DNA from: an uncultured Gammaproteobacteria bacterium
Lineage (GTDB): Bacteria; Pseudomonadota; Gammaproteobacteria; Steroidobacterales; Woeseiaceae
Direction: 5' to 3'
Length of the DNA stretch: 40,697 nucleotides
NCBI GenBank assembly: GCA_913063505.1
Contig: CAJXYT010000009.1
Coordinates: 1 to 40,697, forward strand
The notes beneath the pieces were generated by a model. It saw nothing but the letters and a program-made list of their open reading frames with translations, was not told the origin of the DNA and did not search any database. Each line of letters begins with the position of its first letter. Positions within the stretch are counted from its first letter, which is position 1. Below, in pieces: positions 25,258 to 33,522 of the stretch. The position numbers and the translations under genes are program-made.

Positions 25258-25758
25258 ATGACCATGGTAATTTTCTCCCACGGCCAGGAAAGTGGACCCT
25301 GGGGAACCAAGATTCGAGCAATGTCGGATGTTATGAAGAAGCATGGTTGCGGCGTCGACAGTATCGATTATCAAGGCATCGCCGATCCGACGGAGCGCGT
25401 GGAGAAACTCGTACGCGAATGTTCAAATATCGACGATTCGTTGATCCTGGTCGGTTCCAGTATGGGTGGTCACGTCGCGACAGCAGCGGCAGAGTCCCTA
25501 GGCGCCGCAGGATTGTTTGTATTAGCGCCAGCCTACTTCATGGAAGGCCATGAGGAGCTGACACCGCCACCACCAACTATGCCGATTTGCATTGTGCACG
25601 GCTGGCATGATGATGTTGTGCCGGTCGAAAATAGTATTCGTTACGCGCGTGAGTGTTCTGCGACGCTACATCTGGTGAACGGGGATCACCGGCTAACAAG
25701 GAATATTGACCAGATTAATGGATATTTAAGACAATTTTTGATAAGAATCAGTAACTAA
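25258..25758 (+). CDS. Small alpha/beta hydrolase
   Basis: 166-residue alpha/beta-hydrolase-fold protein, cytoplasmic since no signal is seen. The nucleophile elbow is GSSMGGH, the acid is probably an Asp in VHGWHDDVVP, and the base is His in VNGDHRL, giving a full triad. The N-terminal FSHGQESGPWGTK supplies the oxyanion loop. It resembles the YqiA/RsbQ-size esterases; substrate unknown. ATG at 25258 is chosen over a TTG at 25219 because GGGA lies 7 bases upstream. The gene sits 55 bases after the M48 protease. Confidence 0.8.
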   Translation: MTMVIFSHGQESGPWGTKIRAMSDVMKKHGCGVDSIDYQGIADPTERVEKLVRECSNIDDSLILVGSSMGGHVATAAAESLGAAGLFVLAPAYFMEGHEELTPPPPTMPICIVHGWHDDVVPVENSIRYARECSATLHLVNGDHRLTRNIDQINGYLRQFLIRISN

Positions 25759-25780
25759 TGAACATTTAAGGGAGAAAGCA

Positions 25781-26020
25781 ATGAAGCAATCACTAATCTT
25801 ACTTGCGAGTCTGGCTCTGTTCGCATGTGGCGGTAACGATTCAGCGGATACTGCGGCAGACGTAGCAGACGTAGCAGACGTAGCAGACGTAGCAGACGTA
25901 GCAGACGTAGCAGAAGAGATGGCTGAAGAAGTCGCTGAGTCGGCAGGAAGTATCGTTGAAGAAGCTGCAGACGGTACGCATGACGCAGTTGAAGATGCAG
26001 AAGGCGCAACGAGCGACTAA
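25781..26020 (+). CDS. Mini-lipoprotein with ADV tandem repeats
   Basis: 79 residues, function unknown. Signal peptide with lipobox LFAC (Cys16), then CGGNDSADTA and six exact Ala-Asp-Val units, followed by a strongly acidic Ala/Glu-rich helix (EEMAEEVAESAGSIVEEAAD). The mature chain is almost all A, D, E and V with only one His and no basic residues beyond it, so it is highly acidic and probably disordered or helical. AAGGGAG lies 6 to 12 bases before the ATG. It is the last gene before a terminator, 22 bases after the hydrolase. Confidence 0.75.
   Translation: MKQSLILLASLALFACGGNDSADTAADVADVADVADVADVADVAEEMAEEVAESAGSIVEEAADGTHDAVEDAEGATSD
25856..25909 (+). repeat. Six exact 9-bp tandem repeats in mini-lipoprotein gene
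   Basis: The unit GCAGACGTA is repeated six times without mismatch, then decays to GCAGA. Each copy encodes Ala-Asp-Val, so slippage changes protein length without shifting frame. Confidence 0.97.
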
Positions 26021-26117
26021 GCGGTGCCAAAGCTATAGCGGTAAGCGCAATCCTTCGCGGGCGATTTGATGCCCGCGACGTTCAACTTCTACTTATTGCG
26101 GACTGCTGTTGATTAAT

Positions 26118-26166
26118 AAAGGGCTCGTGTGATTCATGTGAATGAATATCACTCCAGCCCTTTTTT
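26118..26166 (+). terminator. Terminator after the M48/hydrolase/mini-lipoprotein group
   Basis: AAAGGGCT (26118-26125) pairs with AGCCCTTT (26155-26162), and inside it GTGAT pairs with ATCAC around a short internal loop. The stem runs into TTTTTT (26161-26166). It lies about 100 bases past the mini-lipoprotein stop; a second GC-rich hairpin (CGCGGGC/GCCCGCG, 26056-26077) without a T tract lies between. The 292-base gap 26021-26312 otherwise holds only the plsB leader. Confidence 0.8.
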
Positions 26167-26312
26167 CGTCTGTCATCGAGTCGAGCAGGCTCATATCGCG
26201 ACCTGGAAGCTCACCGTCGGCAAAGAAGAGAGAGTGTACGGCATTTACGATGCCTAATTTTCTTGAAAGTCAACGGTCTACAGGGGCCATCTTTTGGGTA
26301 GAATTGTCCGCC

Positions 26313-28775
26313 ATGAACATCGCAGGATTCATTCTTCGCCCGTTGTATTGGGTATCCGGGAAGGTGTTCTCGAGTTGGGCGCGCCCCGCGATCCAGCCCG
26401 AAGCTCCTGCCGAGCTCTTAACCGATAGCGACGCGGCTGTTTGCTATGTCCTAGAGACGGGTGGCCTGACCGACGTGCTTGCTTTGGAGCGGGCCTGTGC
26501 GATACACGGCATGCCTTCACCAACCAAATCATTCGATTTCTGTGGTGTTCGTGAGGTAAACCGCTTAATTATCATGCGGCAATTGGAGGGCTTCTGGTTC
26601 CGCTATCCGCGAGTGAGCGGCTCGCGCCGGCTCAAGCGGCTGGTAGAAGGCGCCGAGAACTGTAGTCAGGAACTATTGCTGATCCCAGTTGCGATCTATT
26701 GGGGCCGGTCTCCGGAGAAGGAGCGTTCGGTCTTCAAGCTGATGTTGTCCGAAAACTGGGACATTATAGGAAGAACGAGAAAACTCTTTGTAACGCTGCT
26801 GCACGGACGAAACACTTTGCTTCGTTTTAGCCATGCACTGCCTATTCGTTCGATATGTACGGGCGATATCAATTCAAATGTCGCGTTTCGAAAAGCATCC
26901 AGAATCCTTCGTGTGCATTTTCGACAACGTAGAACCGCGACGGTCGGACCGGATTTATCTCATCGCCGCACGTTCGTAAAGCAGGTACTGCAGACACCCA
27001 CAGTGCGCCGTGTTATCGACGCTGAGGCGGGCGATAACTATCGCAAACAGGAGGTCGCGAGACGCAAAGCAGAAAAATATGCGCTCGAGATCGCTGCAGA
27101 CATTTCCTATCCGACAATTCGCATTCTTATTCGTTTGTTGGGATGGCTCTGGAATCGCATCTACGACGGTGTGGAAGTTAACCATATGGAGCGACTTCAC
27201 GACGTCGCCAAGAATAAGGAAGTCATTTACGTACCGTGTCATCGCAGTCACATCGACTATCTGTTGCTTGGCTACGTTACCTACGAAGAAGGCCTGCATC
27301 TTCCACATGTGGCCGCAGGCATCAATCTTAATATGCCCTTGGTCGGCGGCATTCTGCGCCGCGGTGGTGCATTTTTTCTGCGTCGCAGTTTCAAGGGGAA
27401 TCGTCTGTACGCAGCGGTGTTTTACGCGTACATCAATCAGATTCTCGTCAAGGGCTATTCGATGGAATATTTCGTCGAAGGTGGTCGCAGCCGCACGGGG
27501 CGACTTTTGGCACCCAAAGGTGGCATGCTCGTAATGACGGTCAATTCTTACGTCAAGAGCCCGCAGCGCCCGATTGTTTTCGTACCCATCTACTTTGGCT
27601 ACGAGAAACTGATAGAAGGCGATTCCTTTATCAATGAGCTTGGTGGTGCCAAGAAGAAAAAAGAATCGATTGGCGGATTATTTAGTTCCATCAAGTCGCT
27701 TCGAGACCAGTTTGGCAAGGTATACGTCAATATTGCGGAGCCAATCGAACTTGAGCCGATACTCGATCGGCTGTATCCCGAATGGCGTGAATACGAATCG
27801 GAGAACGGCGAGCGACCACCGTGGCTTGCCGGCATCGTAGATGAGCTCGGCGGCCAAATTATGCAGGGCATCAACTCGGCTGCTGCAGTGACACCGATTA
27901 GTTTGCTTGCCTATGTTTTGCTCGCCACGCCCAGGCAAACGATCGGACTGGATGAGCTGCGCAGACAGCTGGAGGTCAGTCTCAGGCTTCTGCAGCGCTT
28001 CAAGTACTCTGACTCCGTCACCCTGCCGGATTGGAGTGCTGACCAGATCATTCTGCATGGCGAAAAACTTGAGGTGATCAGTCGTTCCACCCATCCGATG
28101 GGCGAGGTCATTCACATGACCGAGCGGACCGCTGTTCTGATGACCTACTTTCGGAATAACATACTGCATTTATTCGCAGTACCGGCTTCAGTCGCGTGCT
28201 GCTTTATTCAGGGCCGACAGCTGGAACACAAGGAGCTGCAGCGACTGATTCGCCTGATTTACCCATTTATGAAGAAAGAGCTGTGTTTGAAGTGGGAGCA
28301 GGACGATATGGATAGTGTGACGACAGATGCGATCAAGTCACTGATTGATCTTGATGTCTTGACCTATGGCAGCAGGAAGAAGGACCTCGTACGACCACCG
28401 GCAGGCTCTGCGGAGGCATTTCAATTGCTCATGCTCGGCCAGTCGATGGTGCCGATGCTGCAACGTTTCTATCTTGTTATCGCGATTCTGGTCGGCAATG
28501 GTTCAGGTATATTGTCCCGCGCCCGACTCGAGGGTATGTGCCAGCAAAGCGCCGAGCGTCTATCGATGATCTACGGACTTCACTCACCAGACTTCTTTGA
28601 TAAGACCTTGTTCCATGATTTCATATGTACCCTGCAGGATCTTGAGGTGCTTCGGCGTAACTCAGGCGGACTCATTGAATTTGACGAGGGCCTGACGAGT
28701 ATCGGTGTAGACGCGCGCTTGGTACTCGGTGAGGAAATTCGTCATAGCATCTTGTCACTCACGGTTTCTGAATAG
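26313..28775 (+). CDS. plsB: Glycerol-3-phosphate 1-O-acyltransferase
   Basis: Inner-membrane enzyme making lysophosphatidate from glycerol 3-phosphate and acyl-CoA or acyl-ACP, the first step of phospholipid synthesis. 820 residues, close to E. coli PlsB (807). The acyltransferase motifs are CHRSHIDYLLL (motif I), GGAFFLRRSFKGN (motif II), YFVEGGRSRTGR (motif III) and FVPIYFGYE (motif IV). ATG at 26313 starts MNIAGFILRPLYW, matching the family N-terminus; the frame is open back to 26142, but that start lies inside a terminator stem. It is followed after 8 bases by trhO. Confidence 0.95.
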   Translation: MNIAGFILRPLYWVSGKVFSSWARPAIQPEAPAELLTDSDAAVCYVLETGGLTDVLALERACAIHGMPSPTKSFDFCGVREVNRLIIMRQLEGFWFRYPRVSGSRRLKRLVEGAENCSQELLLIPVAIYWGRSPEKERSVFKLMLSENWDIIGRTRKLFVTLLHGRNTLLRFSHALPIRSICTGDINSNVAFRKASRILRVHFRQRRTATVGPDLSHRRTFVKQVLQTPTVRRVIDAEAGDNYRKQEVARRKAEKYALEIAADISYPTIRILIRLLGWLWNRIYDGVEVNHMERLHDVAKNKEVIYVPCHRSHIDYLLLGYVTYEEGLHLPHVAAGINLNMPLVGGILRRGGAFFLRRSFKGNRLYAAVFYAYINQILVKGYSMEYFVEGGRSRTGRLLAPKGGMLVMTVNSYVKSPQRPIVFVPIYFGYEKLIEGDSFINELGGAKKKKESIGGLFSSIKSLRDQFGKVYVNIAEPIELEPILDRLYPEWREYESENGERPPWLAGIVDELGGQIMQGINSAAAVTPISLLAYVLLATPRQTIGLDELRRQLEVSLRLLQRFKYSDSVTLPDWSADQIILHGEKLEVISRSTHPMGEVIHMTERTAVLMTYFRNNILHLFAVPASVACCFIQGRQLEHKELQRLIRLIYPFMKKELCLKWEQDDMDSVTTDAIKSLIDLDVLTYGSRKKDLVRPPAGSAEAFQLLMLGQSMVPMLQRFYLVIAILVGNGSGILSRARLEGMCQQSAERLSMIYGLHSPDFFDKTLFHDFICTLQDLEVLRRNSGGLIEFDEGLTSIGVDARLVLGEEIRHSILSLTVSE

Positions 28776-28783
28776 AAAAGACA

Positions 28784-29692
28784 ATGAAAGTAGTATCGCT
28801 ATATCGGTTCCTGGACATCGAGAACCCGGACTCATTTCGAGATCAACTCAAGAAACTCTGCGACGAGCAGGGCTTGCTCGGCACGATACTCGTCGCCACG
28901 GAAGGATTTAATGGCACCCTGGCCGGCAGCGAATCGGCGGTTCGCATAGTTATGGACTGGATTCGCGATCGATTCAATATCGATGAGGAACTCGACGCAC
29001 GTTGGACTGAGTCAGACGAAGCGCCATTTCGAAAAATGCAGGTAAAGGTTAAGAAGGAAATCGTCACATTAGGTCGCCCGGATATTCTGCCGCACAAGAG
29101 ATCTGGCCAGCATGTCGGCGCCGAGCGTTGGAACGAACTGATCTCAGACCCAAGTGTGTTGGTGATCGACACTCGCAACCACTACGAAATCGAAGTTGGC
29201 ACTTTCCCGGGGGCTATCGATCCGGGTAATGACAGTTTTCGAGAGTTTCCAGACTTCGCGAAAGAGCTTGCAAAACAGTCGACAGATCGCCCGCTTGCGA
29301 TGTTCTGTACGGGCGGCATTCGCTGCGAAAAAGCGACAGCGCTTATGCTCGAGCTTGGTTTTGACGATGTCTATCATCTGCAGGGCGGAATTCTGAATTA
29401 CCTGACCGAAGTGGATGATATTGAGAACAAATGGAGCGGCGAGTGCTTTGTTTTTGATACTCGTGTCGCTGTCGACCGGGATCTCGCAGAGGGCGGATAT
29501 GTGCAATGTCACGCTTGCCGTCGTCCATTGAATACCGTAGACCTGGTGTCGCCCGATTACCGCGAAGGCGTTTCCTGCCCGCAATGCGTCAATGAAGCTG
29601 ATGAAGACCGGCTGCTGCGTCTTGAGGAGCGTCGAAAGCAAGTGCGACTGGCCGCTGAGCGTGGAAGTCAGCATATTGGGCCGAAAACCTGA
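28784..29692 (+). CDS. trhO: tRNA uridine(34) hydroxylase, rhodanese family
   Basis: TrhO (YceA) uses molecular oxygen to hydroxylate U34 of certain tRNAs to ho5U, a wobble modification. 302 residues. N-terminal acylphosphatase-like domain with ATEGFNGTLAG at about 38-48; rhodanese domain with the catalytic cysteine C175 and C181 in CTGGIRCEKA; and a C-terminal C-x2-C...C-x2-C zinc-type motif (CHACRRPL and CPQC). A normal-length E. coli-type member, 8 bases after plsB and probably cotranscribed with it. Confidence 0.95.
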   Translation: MKVVSLYRFLDIENPDSFRDQLKKLCDEQGLLGTILVATEGFNGTLAGSESAVRIVMDWIRDRFNIDEELDARWTESDEAPFRKMQVKVKKEIVTLGRPDILPHKRSGQHVGAERWNELISDPSVLVIDTRNHYEIEVGTFPGAIDPGNDSFREFPDFAKELAKQSTDRPLAMFCTGGIRCEKATALMLELGFDDVYHLQGGILNYLTEVDDIENKWSGECFVFDTRVAVDRDLAEGGYVQCHACRRPLNTVDLVSPDYREGVSCPQCVNEADEDRLLRLEERRKQVRLAAERGSQHIGPKT

Positions 29693-29717
29693 CGAATTTC
29701 CTTGCGTCATCCCGCTC

Positions 29718-29957
29718 ATGATGACGGTCATCGCGACGATTGGTGGTTTGCTGCTGATAATGTTTGGTAGCGGTAGCGGTAGCGGTAGCGGATCGGAAGG
29801 CATGTGGCGTATTGCCGCATCGATGTTGGGCGGTATGGTGAGTGCGAATCTCCTTACGTTGGTCGTTATTCTTGCCATGGAAACAAAAGCAAGAGTCAGT
29901 CTAATGCGCGGGCTTAGGCATCCAGATCTGGGATCAATTCACTCTCTAAATTTATGA
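29718..29957 (+). CDS. Possible small two-helix membrane protein with Gly-Ser linker
   Basis: 79-residue open frame from ATG at 29718. It has two hydrophobic stretches (TVIATIGGLLLIMF at about 3-16 and SMLGGMVSANLLTLVVILAM at about 35-54) joined by five Gly-Ser pairs (17-26), and a basic tail. Matches no family I recognise. Against it: no Shine-Dalgarno sequence, and the 3' end overlaps the opposite-strand DUF465 gene by 44 bases. If not coding, the 221-base gap between trhO and the DUF465 gene holds little else beyond the repeat. Confidence 0.35.
   Translation: MMTVIATIGGLLLIMFGSGSGSGSGSEGMWRIAASMLGGMVSANLLTLVVILAMETKARVSLMRGLRHPDLGSIHSLNL
29766..29789 (+). repeat. Four exact GGTAGC hexamers
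   Basis: Four perfect copies of GGTAGC, followed by the near-copy GGATCG. In the possible small membrane protein frame they encode Gly-Ser pairs; six-base units preserve frame on slippage. Confidence 0.95.
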
Positions 29958-30129
29958 TCATATCCTTCAGGAGCAACTTCCGTTTCTTGAGTCGACGAAT
30001 GCGAAGTTGATCGACCATAGGGTCATGCTGGAGCTGGTCAATAAGAGAATTGAGGTTCCTGTGACTGACGCGAAGCTCTCGAAGTTGATCGAGTTCCTTA
30101 AATGATTCAGTATCAATTTTCTCGGTCAT
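29914..30129 (-). CDS. DUF465 / YdcH-family small helical protein
   Basis: 71-residue, wholly helical, charged protein of the DUF465 (YdcH) family, function unknown. The family signature is the pair of helices with ELRVSHRNLNSLIDQLQHDP and IRRLKKRKLLLKDMI, likely a coiled-coil hairpin. Length is normal. It lies 9 bases downstream of cysQ on the same strand, so the two are probably cotranscribed. Confidence 0.9.
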   Translation of the reverse strand: MTEKIDTESFKELDQLRELRVSHRNLNSLIDQLQHDPMVDQLRIRRLKKRKLLLKDMIINLESELIPDLDA

Positions 30130-30138
30130 TTAGTCATG

Positions 30139-30936
30139 CTACTCGCTGTCAGGCAGTAGTGCCAACCAGTCTCGGTCCGCGGCCCCAATGACGAAAAAGT
30201 GGGGGTTTAGGATGTTCTCTTTCGCATTATATTTCATAGGTTTACCGTCAAGCGTGACGACACTTCCACCGGCTTGCTCTACAACAGCTTGGGCCGCAGC
30301 CGTATCCCATTCAGAGGTTAGTCCAAGTCTCGGATAAAGGTCCGCGCTACCCTCGGCAATAATACAAAACTTGAGCGAACTGCCCATTAGAATCATGTCG
30401 TAATTGCCAAGATTCTCGAGATACGCGTCAAGACTCGGATCTCGATGAGAGCGGCTACCGACGACTCGAACCGGACTCGAGCTATGAGGTGACACACTGA
30501 TCGATTCTCGGCCGCCATTGCTATCCCGGCGCTCAGCACCGTAGTCTTTGCAGCCGATGTAAGTCATGCCTTGAACGGGGACATGGACTACGCCGAAGAC
30601 CGGTTCCTGATGGTCTATCAGCGCGATATTCACAGTGAATTCTCCGTTCCGGTTGACGAATTCTTTAGTTCCGTCCAGCGGATCGATAAGCCAATATCTG
30701 TCCCATTGACCACGTTCGGCATAGTCCGGCAAATCGGCTTCTTCGGAAATAATTGGCATACCAGGTGTTAGCTCTTCGAGCCCGGCGACGATACAAAAGT
30801 GTGCCGCGAGGTCGGCTTGCGTCAACGGTGAACTGTCTTCTTTGCTTTGCACCTCGAAATCGGACGAGTAGACTTCGAGGATCGCTTTACCAGCGGCTTC
30901 GGCTAAAGCGACAACGGGATCAATTAGAGACTTCAT
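30139..30936 (-). CDS. cysQ: 3'(2'),5'-bisphosphate nucleotidase
   Basis: Hydrolyses PAP, the by-product of PAPS reduction and of ACP synthesis, to AMP; an inositol-monophosphatase-fold enzyme, cytoplasmic or membrane-associated. 265 residues from the chosen ATG, which has AGGAA about 7 bases upstream; the frame is open to 30990 but earlier ATGs lack ribosome sites. Metal-binding motifs are IISEEAD, WLIDPLDGTKEF and SEWDTAAAQAVVEQAGG. It is divergent from the nucleotidase gene at 30975 with a 38-base gap. Confidence 0.94.
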   Translation of the reverse strand: MKSLIDPVVALAEAAGKAILEVYSSDFEVQSKEDSSPLTQADLAAHFCIVAGLEELTPGMPIISEEADLPDYAERGQWDRYWLIDPLDGTKEFVNRNGEFTVNIALIDHQEPVFGVVHVPVQGMTYIGCKDYGAERRDSNGGRESISVSPHSSSPVRVVGSRSHRDPSLDAYLENLGNYDMILMGSSLKFCIIAEGSADLYPRLGLTSEWDTAAAQAVVEQAGGSVVTLDGKPMKYNAKENILNPHFFVIGAADRDWLALLPDSE

Positions 30937-30974
30937 TCCGGTTCCTGTAGACATTCGAGGCGCGCAGTATAACA

Positions 30975-31637
30975 ATGATAAAGGACTCAAAATTAGTCTT
31001 GGAAAACGTCGAGACCTTGATGCTGGACATGGACGGGACGATACTCGATCTCGCCTACGATAATTACATGTGGCTCGAACATATTCCTCGCCACTACGCG
31101 CTCGAGAACGACATCCCGCATGAGGACGCGCGGCAAATTCTGGCAGACAAGTTCGCTCTCGCCCAGGGTAATTTGCGCTGGTATTGCCTTGACCACTGGT
31201 CGGAATACCTAGGGTTCGACGTTATTCAATTGCATCACGATGCCAGTCATCGGATCGGTTACCTGCCGGGTGCCCTTGCGTTCTTAAAGCGCGCCTTCAG
31301 TCATAAAGCTCGCGTTCTGCTCGTGACAAATTCGCATCGCGAAACCTTGAACTTGAAAGATGCAGTCACAGGTCTCGGTGATTACTTCGACGGAATGCAC
31401 AGCTCACATGACTACGGGTACGCAAAGGAGAGTCAGCATTTCTGGGGTGCGTTACAGGATGACGTTGGCTTCAACTTGAAGACAACACTCTTCGTTGATG
31501 ACAGCTCATATGTTCTGCGCAGTGCAGCAAAATATGGCATCGAAATGCTACTGAAGGTCACACAGCCCGATACGAGAGTTGTGGAGAAAAACTCCTCCGA
31601 ATTCGAAGGAGTCAAACGGGTAGCCGAAATGTTGTAA
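30975..31637 (+). CDS. HAD nucleotidase, YrfG-like (GMP/IMP 5'-nucleotidase)
   Basis: Haloacid dehalogenase-type phosphatase resembling E. coli YrfG, which prefers GMP and IMP. 220 residues. Motif I is LDMDGTILDL (D18, D20), motif II VTNSH, motif III around YAKESQHFW and motif IV FVDDSS. The helical cap has the family's WLEHIPRHYA segment. In E. coli nudE lies near; it is absent here. The stop codon abuts the convergent rhlB stop with no gap. Confidence 0.9.
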   Translation: MIKDSKLVLENVETLMLDMDGTILDLAYDNYMWLEHIPRHYALENDIPHEDARQILADKFALAQGNLRWYCLDHWSEYLGFDVIQLHHDASHRIGYLPGALAFLKRAFSHKARVLLVTNSHRETLNLKDAVTGLGDYFDGMHSSHDYGYAKESQHFWGALQDDVGFNLKTTLFVDDSSYVLRSAAKYGIEMLLKVTQPDTRVVEKNSSEFEGVKRVAEML

Positions 31638-32912
31638 CTAGCGTCGTTGCCCGTGCGAACGTCCACCGCCTGGTCGGGCACCACCACCGCCACTACGACG
31701 CTGTTGCGGTTTTCGTGGTCGCGCCTTCGGTCGGATGAGTTCTGGCAGGTCTGCTGGTTCATAATTCGCAAATGGAATCTTGTTACCAATGTACTTCTCG
31801 ATGTCCGGTAAGGACATCGCATAGGTTTCACAGGCGAGACTCAGAGCATGTCCGGAGGCGCCGGCTCGAGCCGTTCGGCCAATTCTATGGACATAGTCTT
31901 CCGCGTCATTTGGCAAATCATAGTTAATGACATATTCGACGTCGGGGATGTGTAGTCCGCGTGACGCAACATCTGTGCCGATAAGGACACGCAGTTTTCC
32001 TTCCTGAAAATCTGACAGTAAACGTTCGCGCTTCTTCTGCGGCACGTCACCGGAGATCGCTGCCGCGTTAATGCCATTGGCCTCGAGGTAATCCTGGACC
32101 TTCTCGGCTTCACGCTTCATGTTGACGAATACCATCGTGCGGACGTCGCCGATTTCGCGAACCAGACCAACCAGAAGCTGCATCTTGTCTTTGTTGGAAG
32201 GATAAAATATGGCTTGTCGAACCTTATCGGCAGTAATCTTTTCAGGCTCGATACGAATAAGTTCCGGCTCGTTCATGTGCTCGTAGGCGAGCTCCAGAAC
32301 ACGTTGAGATAATGTTGCTGAAAACAACATATTAAGTCGCTTCTCCGGGCTTGGAAGGCGTCTCAACAGGTAGCGTATATCCTTAATGAAGCCAAGATCG
32401 AACATGCGGTCAGCTTCGTCCAGAATTGCAACCTGGATCTGATCGAGCTTGAATACGCCCTGTTTGAAGTAATCGATAATGCGGCCCGGTGTGCCGATAA
32501 TTAGATCAACACCATCAGTGAGCGTCTTGCGCTGTTTTTCATAATCCGTGCCGCCATACGCAAGGCCGATGGTCAAACCGGTGTGTTTACCCAAAAGCTC
32601 GGCGTCCTTGGCGATTTGGATCGCTAGCTCTCGGGTCGGCGCCAACGCAAATACCCGCGGCTGCTTTTGTCCTTCCGGCGCATCCTCTTGATCTGTCAGT
32701 AAGCGTTGGTAGGCTGCGACTAGGAAGGCAGCGGTCTTACCGGTACCCGTTTGAGCCTGACCTGCAACATCAAGGGGTTTGAGTGCAATTGGCAACGTAT
32801 TGGCCTGGATTGGCGTACAGAATTCAAAGCCAGCATCACGGATGCCCGCCTGTAGACTCTCGTGCAACTGCAAGGAGTCGAATCTGAGGTCGGTCAGATG
32901 ATTTTCAGACAT
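31638..32912 (-). CDS. rhlB: ATP-dependent RNA helicase RhlB
   Basis: DEAD-box RNA helicase; in E. coli it feeds structured RNA to the degradosome on RNase E. 424 residues. Q motif near 33-37, Walker A AQTGTGKT at 53-60, DEAD at 166-169, SAT in FSATLS, and [10 protein letters not shown] motif VI. The RhlB-specific [20 protein letters not shown] block is present. The C-terminus (about 395-424) is basic and Gly/Arg-rich ([21 protein letters not shown]), an RNA-binding tail. Divergent from trxA-rho, as in E. coli. Confidence 0.95.
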   Translation of the reverse strand: MSENHLTDLRFDSLQLHESLQAGIRDAGFEFCTPIQANTLPIALKPLDVAGQAQTGTGKTAAFLVAAYQRLLTDQEDAPEGQKQPRVFALAPTRELAIQIAKDAELLGKHTGLTIGLAYGGTDYEKQRKTLTDGVDLIIGTPGRIIDYFKQGVFKLDQIQVAILDEADRMFDLGFIKDIRYLLRRLPSPEKRLNMLFSATLSQRVLELAYEHMNEPELIRIEPEKITADKVRQAIFYPSNKDKMQLLVGLVREIGDVRTMVFVNMKREAEKVQDYLEANGINAAAISGDVPQKKRERLLSDFQEGKLRVLIGTDVASRGLHIPDVEYVINYDLPNDAEDYVHRIGRTARAGASGHALSLACETYAMSLPDIEKYIGNKIPFANYEPADLPELIRPKARPRKPQQRRSGGGGARPGGGRSHGQRR

Positions 32913-32947
32913 AAAGTTAGAACCAGAAAATATGCGTTAAAAGCTTG

Positions 32948-32976
32948 CAAATTGGCTTGCGAAGCGGTCAAATTGG
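32948..32976. repeat. 8-bp direct repeats 21 bp apart in rhlB/trxA intergenic region
   Basis: CAAATTGG occurs at 32948-32955 and 32969-32976, starts 21 bases apart (two helical turns), so bound proteins would sit on the same DNA face. They are 36-64 bases upstream of the rhlB start and more than 200 from trxA. A short stem GCGAC/GTCGC follows near 32990. The 273-base gap 32913-33185 shows no clear consensus promoter on either strand. Confidence 0.3.
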
Positions 32977-33185
32977 TTTTTACACGACGCGACAATCGTC
33001 GCACCCGCCAGTTTCGCTTTCCTTACGATCCAGAAAGAAGCCGGAAATAGTCGGCAACAAAGCTGCGACATATTGCCTGATAGTTAAGGCAGCGTCATCC
33101 GTTTTATCAATGTTCGTTCGTCAGAGGGGCTGACTGCGGGCAAAAATCACTTTTATCAAAACCTTTCATTTGGAGGATATAGCCG

Positions 33186-33512
33186 GTGAGCGACAAGATT
33201 GTGCACACCACGGACGGTAGTTTCGATACCGACGTAGTTAATAATGCAAAACCTGTACTGGTCGATTTTTGGGCCGAATGGTGCGCGCCATGTAAAATGA
33301 TCGCACCGTTGCTGGACGAAGCAGCGGATGAATATGCGGATAAACTCGACATCGTTAAGTTAAATATTGATGAGAATCCAAGTTCCGCCGCAAAGTTCGG
33401 CGTCCGCAGTATACCTACTTTGATTCTTTTCAAAGACGGTGCCCTTCAGGCACAGAAACTCGGCGCGATGTCCAAATCGCAGCTTGCTGAGTTTATTGAC
33501 GCTAATATCTGA
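33186..33512 (+). CDS. trxA: Thioredoxin 1
   Basis: Cytoplasmic disulfide reductase, 108 residues, standard thioredoxin length. The redox motif is WCAPC (W32-C36) rather than the usual WCGPC; the cis-proline lies in [12 protein letters not shown] start with GGAGG about 9-13 bases upstream. The adjacency rhlB / trxA-rho is the classical gammaproteobacterial order. rho begins 10 bases after its stop. Confidence 0.95.
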   Translation: MSDKIVHTTDGSFDTDVVNNAKPVLVDFWAEWCAPCKMIAPLLDEAADEYADKLDIVKLNIDENPSSAAKFGVRSIPTLILFKDGALQAQKLGAMSKSQLAEFIDANI

Positions 33513-33522
33513 GAGAGATTAC

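Noticed and set aside
26142-26312. 57-residue upstream extension of PlsB
   Set aside because: Begins inside a terminator stem, is not homologous to PlsB and has no signal or motif.
27678-28169. 163-residue minus-strand open frame inside plsB
   Set aside because: Antisense to conserved acyltransferase sequence; no signal, motif or ribosome site.
29144-29878. 244-residue minus-strand open frame opposite trhO
   Set aside because: It is antisense to the rhodanese domain of trhO; its Pro-Leu run is simply the reverse of the GGTAGC repeat, and no family features are visible.
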